DNA from: DASYXT01 sp035934555
GTDB lineage: Bacteria; Verrucomicrobiota; Verrucomicrobiia; Limisphaerales; UBA8199
Length of the DNA stretch: 64,000 nt
Assembly (NCBI GenBank): GCA_035934555.1
Contig: DASYXT010000109.1
Location: forward strand, 8,754 to 72,753
Direction: 5' to 3'
This document shows positions 1 to 8,336 of this stretch, piece after piece; positions within the stretch are counted from its first letter, which is position 1, and every line of letters begins with the position of its first letter. Under the pieces are notes generated by a model. It saw nothing but the letters and a program-made list of their open reading frames with translations, was not told where the DNA came from and made no database searches. A program made the position numbers and the translations under genes.

Positions 1-916
1 GCGGTGTCAACCAGTGTCAAGCGGTGTCAAGGGGTGACATCCGGTGACGGAGCAAGAGCTGGCGGCGCGGTCGAAGTGGTTTCGGTTCTGGTGGGATTAA
101 GTGAGATTTGGTGAGATTTGGTGAGAGATGTGCAATTTGGGCTGAAGGTGTAATGGAATAAGGCTGGTGGGGGAGGGGGGGCTTTGGGGGTGTACAGCCG
201 TCCCATCGTCCCAAGGCCGGTAAAACCGAGGGATTTTGATTTGGCATCCGTCCCAGCATCCGTCCCAGTGCCGTCCCGGCGTCCCGGTGTCCCGCGGACA
301 CGAGGCTGACACGTTTCAAGCGGGGCGGTAGCGGGGCGCTGGCGTGGCGTAGGCTTATTGCGGCGGCGGTGCCGGACGCAAGTGGAAGGTAGAGGGAGGC
401 GGGTATTGTGCCAAATTGCCGCAGAAAGTGGCGGGGACGGGAGGCGGGGAGATTAGGATTACGATTACGATTACGATTACGATTAAGATTAAGATTAAGA
501 GTTAGAACTGAACTATGTACGAAAATTTCGGGGGGGCGGAGGGGTAAAAATGAGCCGTGCCACCCGTGGCAAACGAGTAAAGGACTGGCAATCAAATGGA
601 TGGAGTGCGCTTTCCCGAGGCGTGACGTGCCCGTGACACGTCCGTGCCGCACCCTTGCCAGACCCGTGCCAGACCCTTGCCAGGGCCGTGCCGCCGGCCG
701 GGAGGGTGGAGCGTGGGAGCGTGGGGGCGAGGGTGTCACGGGTGGTCGCCAATTGGGCAGGCGTGCCAGGCCGTGCCAGCGTGCAGCCGTGCCAGGACGG
801 AGGCGGAGGCGGCGTTGTGTGGCGGTGCCCAGTACGCGAGCGTTCGGAAAACTGCGTTGGTGGATGAACGACCGCGTGCGGCGCTTGAAAAGGGCAAACG
901 AACCTTTAGCGGTTGT
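1..916. repeat. Low-complexity, repeat-rich non-coding stretch
   Basis: No convincing gene lies here; open frames on both strands are Arg/Pro-rich and look like GC artefacts. The stretch holds short degenerate direct repeats: GGTGTCAA three times within the first 35 bases, GTGAGATTTG units near 100-125, CGTCCC-type units near 250-295, and GTGCCAGACCC/TTGCCAG units near 640-690. It looks like a minisatellite-like intergenic island. Confidence 0.5.
451..498. repeat. Hexanucleotide tandem repeat (GATTAS/GATTAA)
   Basis: Eight perfect-length hexamers in a row: one GATTAG, four GATTAC, then three GATTAA, followed by a degraded GAGTTA. Homopolymer-free hexamer runs like this are prone to slippage. 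There is no coding role visible; translation only gives Arg-Leu repeats. Confidence 0.85.
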
Positions 917-1042
917 TCATTTCCGAAGCATTTTGGCAACAAGGAAAATGAGAACGGCACCTCCCAGGCCTCCACCAAGCAGGAGGTAGAGAATGGAGTA
1001 GCCAATCGCGGCAACAATGGGAGTCAGACTAAGTAGAAGCAT
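917..1042 (-). CDS. Small single-pass membrane protein, 41 aa
   Basis: A 41-residue frame reads MLLLSLTPIVAAIGYSI, continues into a Leu/Gly-rich helix containing LLLGGGLGGAVLIF, and ends in the basic tail AKMLRK. Almost the whole protein is one or two hydrophobic helices with a GGGLGG kink and a positive C-terminus, which suggests a small inner-membrane peptide. It starts 31 bases downstream of the DUF1328 gene on the same strand, so the two probably form one transcript. The ordered amphipathic/hydrophobic pattern and tight spacing argue against chance. Function is unknown; a stress-related membrane role is only guessed from the neighbour. Confidence 0.65.
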   Translation of the reverse strand: MLLLSLTPIVAAIGYSILYLLLGGGLGGAVLIFLVAKMLRK

Positions 1043-1073
1043 AAGATAAGATTTGAGGTGCAAACCACCTTTG

Positions 1074-1238
1074 CTAAACCGAGGGTCTCCTGCCGGTGAT
1101 CAAAGACACCAAAAAGGCCACCAGAAAGACCACGAACAGGACCTTAGCTATCCAGGCCGCGGTGCCGGCCAGAGCAAAGAAACCGAAGGCCCCAGCGATG
1201 AGGGCCACCAAGAGAAACACAAGCGCGTAATACAACAT
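1074..1238 (-). CDS. DUF1328 family small membrane protein
   Basis: This 54-aa protein begins MLYYALVFLLVALIAGAFGF and continues with a second hydrophobic segment (ALAGTAAWIAKVLFVVFLV). The order and spacing match the DUF1328/YtjA family of two-helix inner-membrane proteins, whose members are usually 50-60 aa. Longer starts exist at 1268 and 1292, but the family normally begins right at MLYxAL, so 1238 is chosen. Function is unknown in the family; members are often found near envelope or oxidative stress genes. It precedes the 41-aa membrane protein on the same strand. Confidence 0.85.
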   Translation of the reverse strand: MLYYALVFLLVALIAGAFGFFALAGTAAWIAKVLFVVFLVAFLVSLITGRRPSV

Positions 1239-1340
1239 ATAAACAGCACACTGGGCTCCCGACTTCATTGTGGTTCCAGAGTGTTTCAGCAAACTACACT
1301 ACCCTGCGGAAGTGGCTTTGGGCAGGAGGTTTAACCCTGC

Positions 1341-1486
1341 TCAGCGGAAATTTCTTGCAGGCGTTTCAATGTTAAGGCGGAGCTTCGACAAGGCAATGTT
1401 CTGGAGTTGGCGGACCCGCTCGCGCGTTATCCCAGTTCCACGCCAATTTCCTCCAGGGTTTTGGCCCTTTGCCCATTCAGTCCAAA
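1341..1486 (-). pseudogene. Frameshifted remnant of a sigma-70 region 4 (RpoD-type)
   Basis: Reading down the minus strand from 1486, one frame gives FGLNGQRAKTLEEIGVELG. A missing base near 1430-1434 then shifts to the frame ITRERVRQLQNIALSKLR, which ends in a stop at 1341. Together these match the end of region 4.2, the helix-turn-helix of RpoD-type sigma factors (compare the family pattern FGL-G-KTLEEIG-TRERVRQL-ALxKLR). No sigma-like sequence is visible upstream of about 1490, so this is a truncated, decayed 3' end rather than a sequencing slip in an intact gene. Confidence 0.8.
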
Positions 1487-1860
1487 ACAAGAGTGGCGTG
1501 CGGCCGAGGATGGGAGAGGTCGGACCGGGGGCTGAGGGTGTGGATGGGTGTTTTGCGCTTTATCCATGCTGGCCGTCGCGGGATCAGTTCTGGAAGGAAC
1601 GGCTCAATGCTCACGCTGGCAACAACGATTGACTCAACTTCGCGGTGTAGCCGAAGGAATTTGTCCTGCGCCGGGCAAAGTTAACAGTGCCACGTGCTGC
1701 TCGACTTGGCGGGGTGTTTCTGGCAGGATTGCAGGTTCATGAGCGGGACTAGGAACCAATTCCTCTCGGCCAGCGCAGCGCTCAGCAGGTGCAGCTCGGC
1801 CAGGGGCGACCGATTTTCAACCGGGAGGCGTCGTCTCCCATTCACGACCGAAGGAGAACT

Positions 1861-4482
1861 GTGAGCGAGCGCTACGGTTCGGGTGTCGACCGCTCAAGGG
1901 GTGGCAAGAGTAGCTTTCAGCAAGCCAGAGTAGAAAGCATAGCAGCCATTCTGGTGCTGCTCTCGTTTGCCTGGCCGGCTTTGGGCCAGATGCGCATCTC
2001 GACCGTTAGGACCGGGGGGGCGCCGGCCTGGGTGGACTGGAGAGCGGCGGAGCCCCCGGCGGCAAGCAAATCAGAGCAGGGACCTGGTGGGGAAGTTTTT
2101 ACGCTCATCGACAGCCAGGTGAATGCGGAGAAGGAGGAGGCCTTTGTTCATATTATCAAGGAGATCACCAGCAACGCCGGGGTGCAAAGCGGTGCGAACC
2201 TGCAGTTCAGTTGGGATCCATCCTATCAGGAGTTGACAGTCCATCGGATCGTCATCCGGCGAGGAGGCGAAGAGATGGACCGGCTGGAGCCCGATAAGTT
2301 TAGAATCATCCAACAGGAATCGGACCTGAGCCGCCAAATCTACAATGGTTCTTTATCGGCGGTGATTTTTCTTGAAGATGTCCGGGTGGGAGACCGTATT
2401 GAGTACGCTTTCACGGTGCGCGGTGCGAATCCTTCGCTCAAGGGGCGTTATTCGGATAGGTTTTTTCTGGGAGCAACTGTGCCGATTGGCGAACGGCGTG
2501 TGCGCCTGCTCTGGCCAACAAGGCGGCAGTTGCACTTTCGTGTGCAGGGAGCTGGCCCTGCGCCGGAGGTTCGGAGTAGAGGCGCCCTGAAGGAGTATAT
2601 CTGGGACCTGCACGACGTACCCGGCGTGGTGTTCGAGGATCAGATTCCGTCCTGGTTCCCCGCAGTTCCGTGGCTGGACTTGAGCGAATTCGGCAGTTGG
2701 TCCGACGTGGCGAGGTGGGCGACCGGCATGTTCGTCATCACGAATCTGGACGCCCCGGAGTTAAGGCAAGAGCTGACAAAGCTCCAGAGTCCCGGAGCAA
2801 CGCCACAGGACACCGTGCAGAGGGCGCTGGAGTTCGTCCAAAACGAGATCCGCTACTTAGGGATCGAGTTCGGACCCAATTCGTATAAACCCACGGACCC
2901 GGCCACGGTCTTGCATCGGCGGTTCGGCGATTGCAAGGACAAGGCATTGCTGTTTTGCACCTTGTTACGAGGGCTGGGATGCGAGGCCACTCCGGCTCTC
3001 GTTTCGACGGGAATGCGCCAGACGCTGTCGGAGTTGCTGCCTGACCCGGAAGTGTTTGATCACGTGATCGTGCGCGTCGTCGCAGGCGGGGCGACTTATT
3101 GGCTGGATCCTACGCGCACGTATCAGCGCGGTCCAGTGAGCCAGCGGTACCTGCCCGACTACGGTTTAGCCCTGCTGGCGCGGGACGGAGAAACTGTCCT
3201 TACTCGAATTCCGGCGTCCAGCGCCGGGACTCCCGAAACAGTCACGAGTGAAATCTTCGACGTTGGGGGCCAGCAAGGTGTAACTCACTTATGGGTAACC
3301 AGCACGTTCAACGGGTTCGACTCGGAATGGATGCGAGCGGCGCTTACGGTGCAGGGGCGGGAACAGATCGCAAAGTCCTGGCTGAACGATTATGCGCATC
3401 AATACCCGAGCATTACGCCCGCAGGGCCCATCGAGGTGGAGGATTCCTCGGATCACGATACCGTAACTATCGTCCATAGCTACAGTATTCGGGATTTTTG
3501 GACTCTTTTGCCGGACAAGGAACGCTACCATTGCGAATTCTATCCGCAAGGAATCCACACCTGGATCGCCCGACCGTCCACGACCGTGCGGTCCATGCCG
3601 ATGGAGGTTGCCTACCCGCGCCGCCGGTTGGTGCGAACCACGATCCATCTGCCCCGAGATTTCGCCGTGTCGAATTTTACGAACACAATCCGTGGCCCGG
3701 CGGGCGAACTGCGGGTTAAGCATAGTTGTAATGGTAGAACTGTTACCCTGAACTATGAATACCAGGCGCTGACCAATTTTGTGGCGCTGCCGCTGACGGC
3801 GAAGCACCTGGCTACGCTTGAGCGGATGGAGGGGGCGCTTGGATACGCGTTGAACTGGCAAAATGCGCAAGGCATCCGCGGCCAAGGCGGGTTGAATGGC
3901 TGGGTTTTCTCGCTGGCAGTGCTTTACACCACGGCACTTTCCGCTGGCGTTTTGTTTTTATATCGCAGGCAACGCAGGTCGCTGGCGAGCGTCCCTCCCG
4001 TACCAGCTTCGGGCGATGATCCGGAACTTAGCAAGTTAACGGGACTTGGCGGGTGGTTGATCCTGGTGGCCATCAATCTAATTCTTAGCCCGTTGCGGAT
4101 GCTCTATTACCTGAGCCATTCGGTTAAGTCTTTCTCGCCTGCAACCTGGCACGCGCTTACCAGCCAGAAGGGTATGTCCTATAATCCCGCTTGGGGCCCG
4201 CTATTAGTTCTTGAGCTGCTTGGGCAAATTACAGTCCTCACGTTGAGTATTTTCGCCCTGGTGCTCTTCTTTCAAAAGCGGCGCGTTTTCCCAGGCTGGT
4301 TCATCGGGCTGTTGGTATTCAACGGCATTTTCGTCTTGGCTGACGTCTTGGGGGTCGGGTTGGTCAAAGCTCCGGACCCGGGTAAGGTGTTCAGACACGT
4401 CGCGCAGGTGGCGGTCGGCTGCAGTGTCTGGATTCCTTACATGTTGAGGTCCCGTCGGGTTAAAGCGACGTTCGTCAGTTGA
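1861..4482 (+). CDS. DUF3857 / transglutaminase-like membrane protein with DUF2569-like C-terminus
   Basis: An 873-aa protein with an N-terminal signal/anchor (IAAILVLLSFAWPALGQ), then a DUF3857-type beta domain (about 80-290) and a transglutaminase/protease-like core. The catalytic triad can be read as Cys358 (FGDCKDKALL), His401 (FDHVIVRV) and Asp416 (YWLDPT). After a second beta region comes a membrane helix near 680-700, then four hydrophobic segments starting LGGWLILVAINLIL, typical of DUF2569. The GTG at 1861 is preferred because AAGGAG lies four bases upstream; an ATG at 1789 is also in frame but has no such site. The family is usually exported, with an unknown peptide or amide substrate. 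A monocistronic unit is likely, with no close same-strand neighbour. Confidence 0.85.
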   Translation: MSERYGSGVDRSRGGKSSFQQARVESIAAILVLLSFAWPALGQMRISTVRTGGAPAWVDWRAAEPPAASKSEQGPGGEVFTLIDSQVNAEKEEAFVHIIKEITSNAGVQSGANLQFSWDPSYQELTVHRIVIRRGGEEMDRLEPDKFRIIQQESDLSRQIYNGSLSAVIFLEDVRVGDRIEYAFTVRGANPSLKGRYSDRFFLGATVPIGERRVRLLWPTRRQLHFRVQGAGPAPEVRSRGALKEYIWDLHDVPGVVFEDQIPSWFPAVPWLDLSEFGSWSDVARWATGMFVITNLDAPELRQELTKLQSPGATPQDTVQRALEFVQNEIRYLGIEFGPNSYKPTDPATVLHRRFGDCKDKALLFCTLLRGLGCEATPALVSTGMRQTLSELLPDPEVFDHVIVRVVAGGATYWLDPTRTYQRGPVSQRYLPDYGLALLARDGETVLTRIPASSAGTPETVTSEIFDVGGQQGVTHLWVTSTFNGFDSEWMRAALTVQGREQIAKSWLNDYAHQYPSITPAGPIEVEDSSDHDTVTIVHSYSIRDFWTLLPDKERYHCEFYPQGIHTWIARPSTTVRSMPMEVAYPRRRLVRTTIHLPRDFAVSNFTNTIRGPAGELRVKHSCNGRTVTLNYEYQALTNFVALPLTAKHLATLERMEGALGYALNWQNAQGIRGQGGLNGWVFSLAVLYTTALSAGVLFLYRRQRRSLASVPPVPASGDDPELSKLTGLGGWLILVAINLILSPLRMLYYLSHSVKSFSPATWHALTSQKGMSYNPAWGPLLVLELLGQITVLTLSIFALVLFFQKRRVFPGWFIGLLVFNGIFVLADVLGVGLVKAPDPGKVFRHVAQVAVGCSVWIPYMLRSRRVKATFVS

Positions 4483-4594
4483 AATTGTTTGCCTGCAATG
4501 GGGTGCACTGCCCAGACATACGGGGAGCAAGGGCGTCAGACCTCCAGTTGCTCGTGCCCGGAAAAGGTGTGCAGGCGATTATGAGGTAATCTGG

Positions 4595-4858
4595 TTAGAC
4601 TTTTGCCATCGGGGAAGGCGAGGATGCAACAGCGGCGGGTGCGGCGTCAGCGTTCGCTTTATCTTTGGCTCTCGATTCCCAAATGATTTTTGTGGCTCCG
4701 ACCGCGAAGACCACCAACGAGATGGGCAAACAGAAAAAGACCAGCATAACAGCCACATCCCCGTTAACGCTGGTTCTGAAAACTCCAAACGTCAAAATGC
4801 ACGCCACCGCTAGCCAGACCGTGCATGTCGAAATGGTTTTCGATAGCTCAGTGTTCAT
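4595..4858 (-). CDS. Small two-helix membrane protein, unknown
   Basis: An 87-aa protein with two clear hydrophobic segments (TVWLAVACILTFGVF near 13-27 and VMLVFFCLPISLVVFAVGA near 37-55) and a Lys/Ala/Pro-rich cytoplasmic tail. I recognise no family. The membrane pattern and the lack of a competing frame support a real gene. It is convergent with the transglutaminase-like gene. Confidence 0.55.
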   Translation of the reverse strand: MNTELSKTISTCTVWLAVACILTFGVFRTSVNGDVAVMLVFFCLPISLVVFAVGATKIIWESRAKDKANADAAPAAVASSPSPMAKV

Positions 4859-5413
4859 AACATTTTCTCAGGGCTTGTAGTTCAAGCAGTGTACTAGAAT
4901 GAACAGGATAAGCAACCGAGTTTGAAAAGGCCTGCTATTGAATTAGCAGATGGAAAATGGAGGGGCCTGGGCGCGCCCACCCGCTTTCCAATCGAAAGGA
5001 CTAAGTTCCACAGGTGTGTCAAAGCATTTCTCATGCCTTTTTGAGCTTCCATCCTTCGCCCCCGAGAGTGGCCGAGCCGAACGGGCCGCTCGGACCGGTG
5101 TCCCGCAACTTTCCTTTGCACCACGCCGCCGTCGCGGGCCGCCTGTTTAATCTGAGACCAAGTGACCGAGCCAAGGCGCACCTTCATTCTCCGCAGCCAC
5201 ACGCACGGCAGGACATCCGGTGCACCTGGATGCCAATCTTTGGGACGCCAACTTAAATACAAAAACCTGTCTGCTGTTCCCCCGTGTACAAAAGGTCTTA
5301 GAATGGTGGTCTCCGAGTTTGCCTTCGATCTTCTCAAGCATCTGCGTCATCCAGGTAAATATCCTGGCGCCGATCCCGGCGTGCCGGCGGGGATAGCGGG
5401 GCTCAGAGCCCGC
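4859..5413. other. Intergenic region, nothing recognised
   Basis: About 550 bases between two minus-strand genes. Frames on both strands lack recognisable motifs, and no hairpin with a T-run, tRNA fold or repeat family seen elsewhere in the window was found. It includes the region upstream of the small membrane gene and the trailer of the aldose epimerase gene. Confidence 0.4.
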
Positions 5414-6562
5414 TCAGTCTTTGGCGACCGTGAAGCGGTGAAGGGTCACTTCGTGGTAGGTTTGGCCCGGACGCAGAATGGTCGAGGGAAACTGAGGGTG
5501 ATTGGGAGAGTCGGGATAATGCTCGGTTTCGAGGCAGAAGCCGGGATGGGCGGGATAGGAATAAGCGCGCGGTCCCTGGAAGGCGCCGGCGGGGAAGTTG
5601 GCGCTGAAGAGCTGAACGGCGGGTTGAGTGGTGAAAACCTCCATCACGCGTCCTGAATCGGGGTCGGCCAGGCGGGCGCAAAAGGCGAGTTTGCGGGGCT
5701 GGTGTGGCCGCAGGACCAGGCAATGATCATAGCCGCCGCCGAACTGCTGGCCGGTAATGAGCCCGATGCGCTCGCCGATGGGATGAGGTTGGCGAAAATC
5801 CAGCGGCGTGCCTGATACCGGCAGCACCTCGCCCGTGGGAATGAGTGTTTCATCCGCAGCCAGATACTCGGCGGCATTCACCGTCAGCACGTGCTTGAGC
5901 ACATCGCCCGATTGCGCGCCCGCCAGGTTCCAGTAGGCATGATTGGACAAGTTGACGGGCGTCGCTTTGTCGGTGGTGGCGGAATACTCCATCCGCCATT
6001 CGTTGCGGTCGTTTAATTCGTATCGCACGCGGCAGTCGAGTGTCCCGGGAAAGCCGTCTTCGCCATCCTTGCTCGAATAAGCCAGGGTGAGGGCGACGAA
6101 ATTTTTCCCTTGGCTGGGGGTGGCGTGCCAGACTTGCTTGTCGAAGCCCCGTGGCCCGCCGTGCAAATTATTGGGGCCGGCGTTGGCCGGCAAATGGAAC
6201 TGCCGGCCGTCGAGGGTGAAAGTGGCGTGGGCGATGCGATTGGCGTAACGGCCAACCACCGCGCCAAAGCACGGGCTGCGCAGCTCGTAATCGGCAAGTG
6301 TGCCGCAATTCAGCACAACATTGGTGAAGTGACCGTTTTTGTCGGGCACTTCGAGGGAGTAGATAATCGCGCCGTAGGTTATCACCTGAGCGGTGAGCCC
6401 GTTACGATTGCGCAGGGTCCAGAGCTGGACGGGTTGACCGGCGCGAGTGCCCCCGAACTCACGACTGGTAATCGAAGAGTCCGTGCGTGCCGTGGTTTGA
6501 GCTGGTACAGTTAACGGCACCGAGAGGCTGAGCAGAAATAGTGCACAAAAAAGCAGTTTCAC
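5414..6562 (-). CDS. galM: Secreted aldose 1-epimerase (mutarotase)
   Basis: A 382-aa protein with a signal peptide (MKLLFCALFLLSLSVPLTVPAQ). It carries the aldose epimerase landmarks in order: GRYANRIAHATF, NNLHGGPRGFDKQVW (substrate-binding His), NLSNHAYWNLAG (catalytic His), GGGYDHCLVL (Asp/His), and the catalytic Glu in CLETEHYPDSPN. The enzyme interconverts alpha and beta anomers of aldoses such as galactose or glucose. The signal peptide places it in the periplasm or outside, which is common for this family in polysaccharide-degrading bacteria. The neighbouring glycosidase genes fit that role. Confidence 0.95.
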   Translation of the reverse strand: MKLLFCALFLLSLSVPLTVPAQTTARTDSSITSREFGGTRAGQPVQLWTLRNRNGLTAQVITYGAIIYSLEVPDKNGHFTNVVLNCGTLADYELRSPCFGAVVGRYANRIAHATFTLDGRQFHLPANAGPNNLHGGPRGFDKQVWHATPSQGKNFVALTLAYSSKDGEDGFPGTLDCRVRYELNDRNEWRMEYSATTDKATPVNLSNHAYWNLAGAQSGDVLKHVLTVNAAEYLAADETLIPTGEVLPVSGTPLDFRQPHPIGERIGLITGQQFGGGYDHCLVLRPHQPRKLAFCARLADPDSGRVMEVFTTQPAVQLFSANFPAGAFQGPRAYSYPAHPGFCLETEHYPDSPNHPQFPSTILRPGQTYHEVTLHRFTVAKD

Positions 6563-6611
6563 GACCGGATTTTCGCCAAAAGGCTACTGGAAGCAACGGC
6601 AAAGGGAGGGC

Positions 6612-6783
6612 GCGATTAAACGGGTGTGGAGTTTGAGCGGCAGGAAAAAAAGCGGCAGAGGGCTGCGGCAGTCCACGACGCTCCCGCGAGTTTTGGCGCG
6701 CGATTCCTTCCGCGAGGTTCTGGACTGCGGCAGCCCCTTTCCGGGTGCGATTAAACCGTGCGTTGAAAAAAAGCGGCAGGGGG
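6612..6783. repeat. REP-like imperfect inverted repeat with flanking direct repeats
   Basis: Arms GGGCTGCGGCAGTCCA (6660-6675) and TGGACTGCGGCAGCCC (6721-6736) are inverted, with one central mismatch and a 45-base spacer. Around them a unit of the form CGATTAAAC..GAAAAAAAGCGGCAG appears twice in direct orientation (from 6612 and from 6748). The core resembles the repeat at 34123-34255, so both belong to one dispersed palindrome family. It fills the space between the epimerase gene and the GH28-like gene. Confidence 0.75.
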
Positions 6784-6839
6784 AGCCCAAACATTTTGAC
6801 GTGCAATCGGAGGCCGCGCGCCTAATCTGCGGCACAGGT

Positions 6840-8267
6840 ATGGCAATCGCATTTCCCCGGGCTGTTCGGTCCATCGTTTTGTGCGCGCTGCTCAGCGCTC
6901 TCTCGCGCGCGCATTCAGCGGAATCCGCCGTCAGGGCGTCTGACGCGCCGGTTGGCCACACGTTTAATGTGGTGGATTACGGCGCTAGGGGGGATGGCGC
7001 TACTCTCGATACAGGCGCAATCAACGAGGCGCTGAGGGCCTGTGCCGCTGCTGGCGGCGGACAGGTGCGACTGCCGGCCGGGCGCTACCTTTCCGGTACG
7101 CTCCACCTGCACAACCACGTGACGTTGTTTCTTGAAGCCGGTGCCGAGTTGCTGGGTACAACGAATCTTGCCGCTTACGAGCAACCGACCGTGCCCGCGT
7201 TTATGCCGGAAGCGAAATGGGGCAAGTGGCATCGCGCCCTGATTGTGGCTGAGAACGTGCACGACGTGGCCATTGCCGGGCCCGGCGTCATCAACGGACA
7301 AAAAGTGTATGATCCCACCGGCGAAGAGCACATGCGCGGACCGCATACCATCTCTTTCGTCGGCTGCCGCGATTTCACCTTGCGCGATTTCACCCTCGTT
7401 GATTCCGCCAATTACGCGATTTTCTTCCAGGTCAGCGATGACGTCACCATCCGCGGATTGAAGATTGTCGGCGGCTGGGATGGGGTCCATTTCCGTGGCG
7501 CACCGGGGCACTGGTGTCACAACGTCAATATCCTCAATTGCCAGCTTTATACGGGAGACGACGCCATTGCGGGCCGTTACTGGGAAAATGTGGTCGTTTC
7601 CGGCTGCATTCTCAATTCATCGTGCAACGGTTTGCGATTGATTGGCCCCGCGACTCATTTGCTGGTGGATCATTGCTTGTTTTATGGGCCCGGCCAGCGG
7701 CTCCATCGGACCGGTGGCCGCACCAACATGCTCGCCGGAATTATCCTGCAGCCCGGCGCCTGGGACTCGACGGACGGCCCGCTGGACGAGGTCCTGCTCT
7801 CAGACAACACGATGCGGGACGTGGCGGCGCCGGTGACGATCTGGACCAAACCCGGCAACCCGGTCAACCGCATCACCGTTTCGGGTCTTAACGCCACAGG
7901 CGTGTATCGCGCCGCGTTGTCAGTCGAGAGTTGGGCCGCTGCGCCAATCACCAACGTCGTGGTGCGCAACGCCAGCATCGAGTTCGCCGGCGGCGGAACC
8001 GCCGCGCAAGCCAATCAACCGGTGCGCGGGCCCGGGGTTGATCCGCGGCCATTGCCCGCGTGGGGGGTGTACGCGCGCCATGTGGACCAGCTCACGCTCG
8101 AAGACGTGCGCTTGAGCCTGGCGCAACCGGACTTTCGTCCCGTGGTGCTGGCCAACGACGTGGCGCGGCTTACGTTAGACAATGTACGCTTTACCAAGAT
8201 ACCTGGCGTCGGGGAACCAGTCGTCACGAACAACGTCGGGAAGCTGGAAGTCCGGAGCGCGCAGTAA
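6840..8267 (+). CDS. Secreted right-handed beta-helix protein, GH28/pectate-lyase-like
   Basis: A 475-aa protein with a signal peptide (IVLCALLSALSRAHSAES). It opens with FNVVDYGARGDGATLDTGAI, the classical entry of the pectin-lyase fold (Pectate_lyase_3 / GH28), followed by PAGRYLSGTLHLHNHVTLFL and a ladder of beta-helix coils. YTGDDAIAG aligns with the GH28 Asp-Asp motif, but the usual NTDG and GHG motifs are replaced (GWDGVHFRG, SCNGLRLIG), so the exact reaction is uncertain. It probably acts on plant or microbial uronate polysaccharide outside the cytoplasm. The ATG at 6840 is chosen because the extension upstream of it runs into the REP-like repeat and would precede the signal peptide. 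Confidence 0.85.
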   Translation: MAIAFPRAVRSIVLCALLSALSRAHSAESAVRASDAPVGHTFNVVDYGARGDGATLDTGAINEALRACAAAGGGQVRLPAGRYLSGTLHLHNHVTLFLEAGAELLGTTNLAAYEQPTVPAFMPEAKWGKWHRALIVAENVHDVAIAGPGVINGQKVYDPTGEEHMRGPHTISFVGCRDFTLRDFTLVDSANYAIFFQVSDDVTIRGLKIVGGWDGVHFRGAPGHWCHNVNILNCQLYTGDDAIAGRYWENVVVSGCILNSSCNGLRLIGPATHLLVDHCLFYGPGQRLHRTGGRTNMLAGIILQPGAWDSTDGPLDEVLLSDNTMRDVAAPVTIWTKPGNPVNRITVSGLNATGVYRAALSVESWAAAPITNVVVRNASIEFAGGGTAAQANQPVRGPGVDPRPLPAWGVYARHVDQLTLEDVRLSLAQPDFRPVVLANDVARLTLDNVRFTKIPGVGEPVVTNNVGKLEVRSAQ

Positions 8268-8336
8268 CGAAGAGCGCGGAGCGGGGAGCGCTGCAGTTGG
8301 AAGCGCGCTCCCCGAACGCAACTGCGTGGATGCGGC

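Noticed and set aside
408..989. Arg-rich open frame over the hexamer repeats
   Set aside because: The frame is kept open by GATTAC repeats and GC bias; composition is unlike any protein here.
4894..5337. Minus-strand frame of 147 codons in the 5-kb gap
   Set aside because: Trp/Arg-rich sequence with no motif I can name and no good start site; left as non-coding.
5162..5656. Plus-strand frame of 164 codons before and inside galM
   Set aside because: Runs antisense to the end of galM and shows no family feature.
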